DNA from: Pisaster brevispinus
Taxonomy: Eukaryota > Echinodermata > Asteroidea > Forcipulatida > Asteriidae
Assembly: GCA_023634235.1 (NCBI GenBank)
Contig: JAMKCF010000003.1
Coordinates: 5,298,958 to 5,362,957 of the forward strand
DNA: 64,000 nt
Direction: 5' to 3'
Notes under the pieces: model-generated
What the model was told of the DNA's origin: nothing
Databases searched by the model: none
What the model saw: only the letters and a program-made list of their open reading frames with translations
Shown here: positions 57,870 through 64,000 of the stretch, in pieces
Layout of the letters: every line of letters starts with the position of its first letter
How positions within the stretch are numbered: the stretch's first letter is position 1
Made by a program: the position numbers and the translations under genes

Positions 57870-58430
57870 GAGCAGGCAAGTCAGGATCCATGCGAAGCAC
57901 AATCATGTCCCAGCATGCGCCACCTTGCCTTCTTCACTAATTCGGATAAAGGACGTGCCCCATATCGGAGATATAGGGAATTGTTCGAAATCGCAGATGG
58001 TCGACGACATCGAAGAATTCTTCTCAGGTGGCAACGGTGGCAATTGTTTCTAATTTCTCGAGCAATTTCTTTTGTGCAGCCCAGCTACTGTAAAGGAGAA
58101 CAGACAAGACCATAGCATTGTACACATGGTGGTGGATACTTTGCGTGGTCGCATCCAGAGTTTTGAAGGCTGCATTAGCTAGACATTATGGTGTTGAATG
58201 TCAGCCGCAGCACACATTAGGAAACCAAGTAGTTTGCTCGTCCTCCAGGTTTCCGGATCTTTGAGTATAGGAGTTTTATGTTTTTCCCTCATTGACAAAA
58301 ATTTTCCAATCTTTCAAGACTCCGGATGTAAGGGGATACGCCTTCCAAGGCTATCACTGTCTTCATCAAGGAAGTCCACATCATCAGCATAAGCTGACTC
58401 CAGCGGTAAAGAGGAAGGAGATATTGGTGG
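57870..58430 (-). pseudogene. Broken LINE reverse-transcriptase core (YADD motif)
   Basis: Minus strand around 58410-58340 reads PLESAYADDVDFLDED, the catalytic YADD box, then shifting frames with LLGFLMCAADIQHHNV, AAFKTLDATTQ and VLSVLLYSSWAA, which match the region after the active site in LINE enzymes. Stops and frame changes show it is dead. It is not simply continuous with the intact C-terminal frame at 57845, so two insertions are likely. Confidence 0.7.
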
Positions 58431-58601
58431 GAAATATTTGTGAGAAATATTTGGATATCATGAGGGATAAGCACCGAAAATTTGTAAGCTTCTTTAAAAT
58501 GTATGTCGAAACAAAAACAAAAACAAAAAACGACCCGAGATTTCAGCCGGTTTTTGGTCAGCAAAGAAACCATTTTTATTCTTGTTTTGTTTTAGCCACT
58601 A

Positions 58602-58816
58602 CAGAGCTCTGGTAGTGCCATCCAACATGTTGAGATCCTAAGATAATTAAAAAACCCACGAAAAATTATCTTGGGAAGACAACATCCTACTTTCAGGATG
58701 TCGTCATCCTAAGATAAAATATATCTGGAAGACAACATCTTACTTTCAAGAAGTCGTCATCCCGAGATGAATCATCTTAAGATGTCGACAAGTTGGATGG
58801 CACTTCCAGAGCTCTG
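58602..58816. mobile_element. 215-bp TA-flanked foldback MITE
   Basis: Ends CAGAGCTCTGGTAGTGCCAT / ATGGCACTTCCAGAGCTCTG, inverted over about 28 bp, flanked by TA (58600-58601, 58817-58818), as in Tc1/mariner-like insertions. The interior has a second inverted layer of AAGACAACATC(C/T)TACTTTCA...GTCGTCATCC, so it could form a nested hairpin. No coding capacity. Confidence 0.85.
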
Positions 58817-59112
58817 TAAGCCTCATAAAGGATTGTGTGATCTTTTTAATATCATGTGTGTTAGGATACAATTACCACCTCCATCCCGTTAGCCACGCCC
58901 CCATCAGCACCCTTCACCCTGTTTCGTCCGTTTTTTTCGCTTTAAAAAAAATACACAATGCTTCTTGGCAAGCTAATCGTATGCTGTTCATGCCATTTGA
59001 GGGTTTACAAGCTTGTATTGGTTGTGTTTAAACCGTAGGTATTGATAAATATCAATAAAAACATTAAATAATCGATATGACAAATTGCCCAACCCTGAGG
59101 AGGGGTCATCAC

Positions 59113-59295
59113 TCAGATTCTTGAACAGTGTGACCTTCTTGTGTGGAATCTGCAAAAAACATTATTTCCAACAAAACATGGTTCACCCTCCGGTTGCCGG
59201 ACCAGATTCTTGAACAGTGTGACCTCCTCGTGTGGAATCTGCACCCCCAAAAAACAAATTATATATCCAACTAACATAGTTCACCGCCTGGCTGC
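59113..59295. repeat. Two-copy tandem repeat, unit about 90 bp
   Basis: Both units carry AGATTCTTGAACAGTGTGAC, TCGTGTGGAATCTGCA and GGTTCACC...GGTTGCCGGAC-like blocks. It lies just upstream of the transporter gene. Confidence 0.75.
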
Positions 59296-59515
59296 CGGAC
59301 TACACGCGTCCGGTTCGCTGCACCGCCACTATCACAACCACCCACGAGCTTGTCTTGCACTAGTAAGTTTCGCCAAGTGGGCGGATATTGGAACGGGAAC
59401 GCGGCTTTAGTCCTTCAGTGCAAATAGATGATAAGTTAGTTTGTTTGGTTAGGTATGAAAAGTACTCCGGACCGACAAGCAGTAGTCTTAACATTGACCG
59501 TGGTCCAGGACCGAA

Positions 59516-62500
59516 ATGGGGCGGTATTCAGCTGAACAAAATAGTGGCCGATCTGGCTGGCTTGCCGTTTTAGCTCTTTGGACTAATACCTTTGTGTACG
59601 TCGGGATAATCAAGGGTGTAGGAATCATGTTGCCTGCTTTGCAATATCAGTTCCAAACAAAAACCTGGGTGATTGGATGGATGGCAGCTTTAATTTTAGC
59701 CACGTCGGGATTAGTCGGTAAGTGAGACATCATTCCTTTTAAGACCAACATTTTTCATGCTGCTTCCAATCATCACCAAATAGTCTGACTTTTCGCAATG
59801 GGGAGGTACGAGAAGGGGCCAGCCATCTGATTAAAACGGACAAACATTACTTAAATACTACAGCAAAATCTGCACGATGACATCTACAATATAAAAATGA
59901 TCTCCTGCACTTGAACTGATTTTAATCCTCCATTATTAGCACACAATAAAATCACAACCCAGTCAGTTGTTCAGGTCAAGGTCAAAAGGGAAAGGTTCTG
60001 CGTGTATGTGTGTGCTCTCACTTTCGGTATACCTTATGGAGACCAAGGACAAAAAATAAAAGGACTCCACAAGGAAATTCTAAAGACCGGGGTGCTCCAC
60101 AAGGAAATTTGTGTACAAAGTCTATGGGAAACTGTTAAGTGTAGAGACAAAGGAAAGAACAAAAGAGTGCTCCACAAGAATGCATTTTTAAGAATGGTTT
60201 TGTGTGTGTGTTTGTGGGCCGGTGGGTGTGTATACTGAAGGTCGAACCTAGGAGCAGGGCAATCCTGGGGATGCGACAAAGACCTACGAAGGTGAAGAAG
60301 AAAAAAATGATCCGAAAGACGTGAACAAAAACGGCAACAAGTGATCTTTGTCTGAAATAAATGTTCTATGTTTTAAATCAATAAGGAAATGGAGTGCTTT
60401 TCAGAAAGATTCGCAAAAAATCCGACCTGCTACTTCATCACTCATCGTTACGTCATTTTGTGGGAGCTCCTTTTTGTATAGCCGTTTTTATGCAGCATAG
60501 AGGTAGAACAAAGCAATCTCCCACACATGATGTCAAAGTATTGTCATTTTGCCTGGTGATATGCACAATTTAAGAATATCAATAACTATAGGCCTATTAA
60601 CGGTGCGCTTGGTGCACTTATGTATTTACGTGTTTCATAACGGTGCGCTTGGTGCACTATGTATTTACGTGTTTCATAACGTAAGTGAAACTTTTTATGT
60701 AAATGAAGCAATATTTTAAACACATTTTAAATCAAAGTATTCTTAAGGCTGGAAGTTTGAAGGCGTATCTGTCAATTAAGCATTTTCAACATAAATGTTG
60801 GCACACTAAAGGCCCAAAGTGTGAACTGAAGGGAGTTATTGTTCTCTTGTTGTGTGATTTTATGATAGGTCCCTTTGCTGGGGTGTTAAGGAGAAGGTTT
60901 GGCACGGGTGTCGTCATCATGGTATGCGGCCTAATGATAGGAATGGGTGCTATTGCAGGGTCCTTTTCTGTCACAGCTCCCCAGCTGGCATCTAGTTTAG
61001 TACTGCTCTCAGGTATGGTAGTTAGTAGGCCCCCTACATGTACTTGTACTTGAGGCCCAATGATAAGGTGCTATTGTAGGCCTATGTTCTTTACCCACGC
61101 ATCTAGAAAGCCTCCATTGCTGTGCAAGATCTCTATACTACATATTTTTCTAGCTGTAGACCTCACTTTGTCAACATATAGGGACACGGGAAGGAAGCCG
61201 GTCCTCTAGTTAAAAAGGACGAGCATTCACAAGAATACTTCAAAAGCAAAATCCATATGACGTCAAAAATATGCAATATAATCTTCTGTACTGAGTTTAT
61301 CAAATCTCTTTCACAAAAGCTGACGCCAATAATATATTTATATTTATATTTATGTGGATCAGAGGCAGCGAGAGCAGACACCGGCAGTGAGCGGGATTCC
61401 TCTGTTAATACATATATAGTACACAATTTAAGTTATGGCATTTGGCCACTGACCCCAGATAATGTATACTTTAGGCCCACCCAAGGTCACAATGACTCCC
61501 AAAACAGGTACATACATGTGAGAATAAATTACAATCCCTAAATACACGGGGAACTTCCCTACTTTTTCCTTCCCTTTGCCATCTGGCAAACCAAATGAGT
61601 GGCTACTGAAGCTGAAATATAACATCCTTTCTAATTTTCATCCTCCAAACAATAGTACACAATACACAATACACAATGCACAGTCACTTATTAACACCAC
61701 CACACGAGGCTGGCCACACACAAATTTACAATGATTCAATTAGCCCTAAAAATGACAAACAATTGTTTTTAATAAACTGATGATCTGATACAATGTAAAA
61801 CTTATAGAGAGCTCTAGGCTATTATCCCTCGCAGATAAACGGCCATGCTCCCTACAAAATAAAGAGAAATGTCTACAGAAAATAAATGTGCTCTCTCTTG
61901 GCGTCTTGCTCAAAGCTAAAACTAGAAAAGAGAATGAGCCTAAAAGCTTACCCAAAACTTAACTTTATATCGAAATAATATTCATGTCACAAATTGGATT
62001 CGACACTTGAACACTAAGGGCGCACTTGGGTTCCCTACGACAAAATCTTTTCTGAACGTGCAATATCTGAACATAGAGCAATGATCTGAAGTACATAATA
62101 TGATTTCATCTGACCCAACGCATCCCCTTTTTAATAGATCCGGTCTTAGACTTTGTGTTCCTCGTACAAACCTTGCTCTTACTTTGTTCCAATTCCAGTC
62201 ATTTATTTATTATACATCAGCTGTACTTAAATGGGGTACTTATTGGTAGGTTTGTTCACTGCTGGTTTCCCCTTTCACTTGAATACTTGAATGTTCATAT
62301 TTTAAGTAGATGTTTTATTTGAGTGTCTATATTTTTGTCCTTTTCATCTGTGTAACGTGTTGTCGATAAATTCTGTTTTTAACTAAATAAATGTTATATT
62401 TTTATGTGACAATGGAAACTAAATTTTTGTATTTTTATGATACGTAAATTGCGTACAATAAGTTCTTAAATTCTAAATTCTAAAGTTTATTTTCCCTATC

Positions 62501-63324
62501 TATAGGTCCTGGAATCGGCTTGATGAATGTGCTTGCTAAAGATGCCATTGGTCGCAAAGTTATCAAGAGTTATGCAATAGCCGTTGGTGTTGGAAAGACG
62601 GGTTTCTCATTTGGAATGATCGTGTACGCACCTGTCATACAACTGTTCTTGGAAACGTACGGATGGAGGGGAGCTATGCTTCTAATTGGTGGGATTTCGT
62701 TGCACGTTGTCGTGTGTGGTGCCCTCTTATGGTCGGTTAGGGAAACGATAGATCAGCGTGGTGATTACCAAGTGATGTCACAGGACGAGCAATCTACAAC
62801 ACATTTGTCTTCGAAACTTTCTGTCTTAATCACAACAGTCAAACTTGTTTTTAAGAACCTAGACGTGGGGCTGCTGGGTAATAGCCGTTACTGGTCCCTG
62901 GCAATTATAACTTGCTGCAACAAGTTTGCATACGGGATGTGGATAATTTATTTTGTGTCACAGGCTCAATCCAACGGGTTCTCCTTGAAAGATGCGGCAA
63001 TCTTCATCTCAGTCGGTGGTGTTGGCAACATTGTTGCTAAAATTGGCCAAGGAATTATTGTTGACAGAGAGATTATTCCATGCTGGGGCTTGATGAGCAT
63101 TGTTTGTTTCATTAGTTCTTTGTCGTATTGTGTCAGTCCTTGGTTATTCAACTACTGGGCAATGATGGTGTCGGTATCCTTGATTCAATTTGGAGACGGT
63201 GTCCTGACTTGTCAAAATGATGTCCTGACCAGACAGCTACTTGGGGTGGATCTATTGGCAGGGGCGTACGGGTGGATAGGCGTCAAAACTGCCGTAATTA
63301 GGGTCTTAGCAAGTTTCATTCCAG
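59516..63324 (+). CDS. Monocarboxylate-transporter-like protein (SLC16/MFS), 3' end outside the window
   Basis: Predicted plasma-membrane major facilitator related to the MCT family; substrate unknown. Coding exons 59516-59717, 60869-61012 and 62506-63324, all phase 1 junctions with GT-AG; the last ends in a good donor (CCAG/GTAAGT) with no further exon seen to 64000, so the C-terminus is missing. 388 residues so far, about nine to ten membrane segments. Features: TM1 GWLAVLALWTNTFVYVGIIK (a divergent form of the MCT DGGWGW start), the RRRFGTG loop after TM2-3, GVGKTGFSFGM and YGWRGAM around TM4-5, a central loop with QVMSQDEQSTTHLSSK, and after it SRYWSLAI, MWIIYFVSQAQSNGF and ISVGGVGNIVAKIGQGIIVD, typical of the MCT C-terminal half. 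Start chosen as the first Met before TM1. Confidence 0.88.
60602..60685. repeat. Two-copy 42-bp tandem repeat
   Basis: AACGGTGCGCTTGGTGCACT(T)ATGTATTTACGTGTTTCAT occurs twice in direct tandem (unit split here by one optional T) inside transporter intron 1. Key words: GGTGCGCTTGGTGCAC and TTTACGTGTTTCATAACG. Confidence 0.8.
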
Positions 63325-64000
63325 GTAAGTCTGTCTGTCCAGTCATCATTTCTTTGTTCCCTTGATATCTTTTGACATAAGTATTAAGCAGAATTGAGGA
63401 CTGATGTCATTGGGGTCTCAAAAAATAAGCCATTCAGAAGTCTTATAGACAGAGATTGACCCGTGAGGGCGTCTTTGCCAAAGGCTGTGAAGACAAGCAG
63501 GTTGACGTGTGCTCCACAGCTTACCATCCCGATCTGATGGATCTTTGTCCAAACTTGCTCCGTCGCTGGTAATTCAATCCATCTCATGCGTATGAACATA
63601 CAAGTGCATACATTGCGAGACTAACAGCTCCGGTGTCAGATGCAATTGTGTCCGCCATGCAATACTGTCCGCTCCGGACACTTTTGCATATGCAATGGTG
63701 TCCGGGGCTATGCAAAACCGCCCGCGGACATGTACATGTACATGAATGTGCGTAAGCGAGCGTGCATGCACTGAACGTACGTATGCACATGTGCAGCATG
63801 AATATTCACGTATTTTATGATTGCAGCGAATACCCAACGGCCGAATATTTTCCCATAGGCTACGACGGGGGGGGGTACCTTTAGTGAGGGCGCTTTTTTG
63901 TGGTCTGGCTGACACACGTTCACGAGTTGTTTTTCCATGCAAGTTTTACGTCAAAGATCTCCTTTTCTAATGGTGTACACTTTTTGGCATTGAATGTTAG
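63325..64000. other. Transporter intron 3 (open at the window end)
   Basis: No exon recognised. Contains a purine/pyrimidine and GTACATGTACATG/TGCATGC-rich stretch (63640-63800) that includes repeated GTCCG(G/C)...GGACA words in both orientations, possibly another foldback. Confidence 0.4.

Noticed and set aside
1..64000. CRISPR array, operons or bacterial gene organisation
   Set aside because: Split genes with GT-AG introns and metazoan protein families throughout; the tandem repeats have no spacer pattern.

Overview
The window is animal nuclear DNA: split genes with GT-AG introns, long AT-rich intergenic stretches and many interspersed repeats. No species can be read from it. A recurring foldback repeat (ends GGGCCCAATTTCATAGAGCTG), several tRNA-derived SINE families and tandem CYP2-clan P450 genes suggest a marine deuterostome invertebrate, most likely an echinoderm such as a sea star. 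That placement is inference. All exon boundaries below were read by eye from reading frame, splice sites and matching phase. Layout: (1) 1108-8201, minus strand: a classical short-chain dehydrogenase/reductase gene whose substrate-loop exon I cannot find. Its introns hold many repeats, including a 718-bp almost perfect inverted repeat and a foldback element inserted inside a SINE. (2) 8202-17475: no recognisable gene. It contains a 1.36/1.62-kb direct tandem duplication (11533-14510) in which one unit carries two small transposons and the other keeps the empty sites. (3) 17476-21817 and 25062-28305, plus strand: two complete tandem CYP2-clan P450 genes with identical exon phases and patchy near-identity that falls away at splice sites. 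(4) 29021-32034, minus strand: a small single-pass membrane protein gene that I do not recognise, reconstructed from four in-phase exons. (5) 34328-44807, plus strand: a complete PKMYT1 (Myt1) kinase gene in 15 coding exons, including the C-terminal membrane anchor and cyclin-binding tail. (6) 47875-54994, minus strand: a complete NTAN1 gene (N-terminal Asn amidohydrolase) in 11 coding exons, convergent with PKMYT1. A roughly 27-copy 32-bp minisatellite lies between them and a 36-bp minisatellite split by a SINE lies in its last intron. (7) 57300-58820: degraded LINE pieces and a 215-bp TA-flanked foldback element. (8) 59516-63324, plus strand: the first three coding exons of a monocarboxylate-transporter-like (SLC16/MFS) gene that runs past the window end. 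The genes look like ordinary housekeeping or detoxification neighbours: redox enzyme, two P450s, a G2/M checkpoint kinase, an N-degron enzyme and a transporter. Nothing suggests one pathway. The novelty is mainly in the repeats: new foldback families with datable insertions, nested insertions, and exon-limited homogenisation of the two P450 genes.
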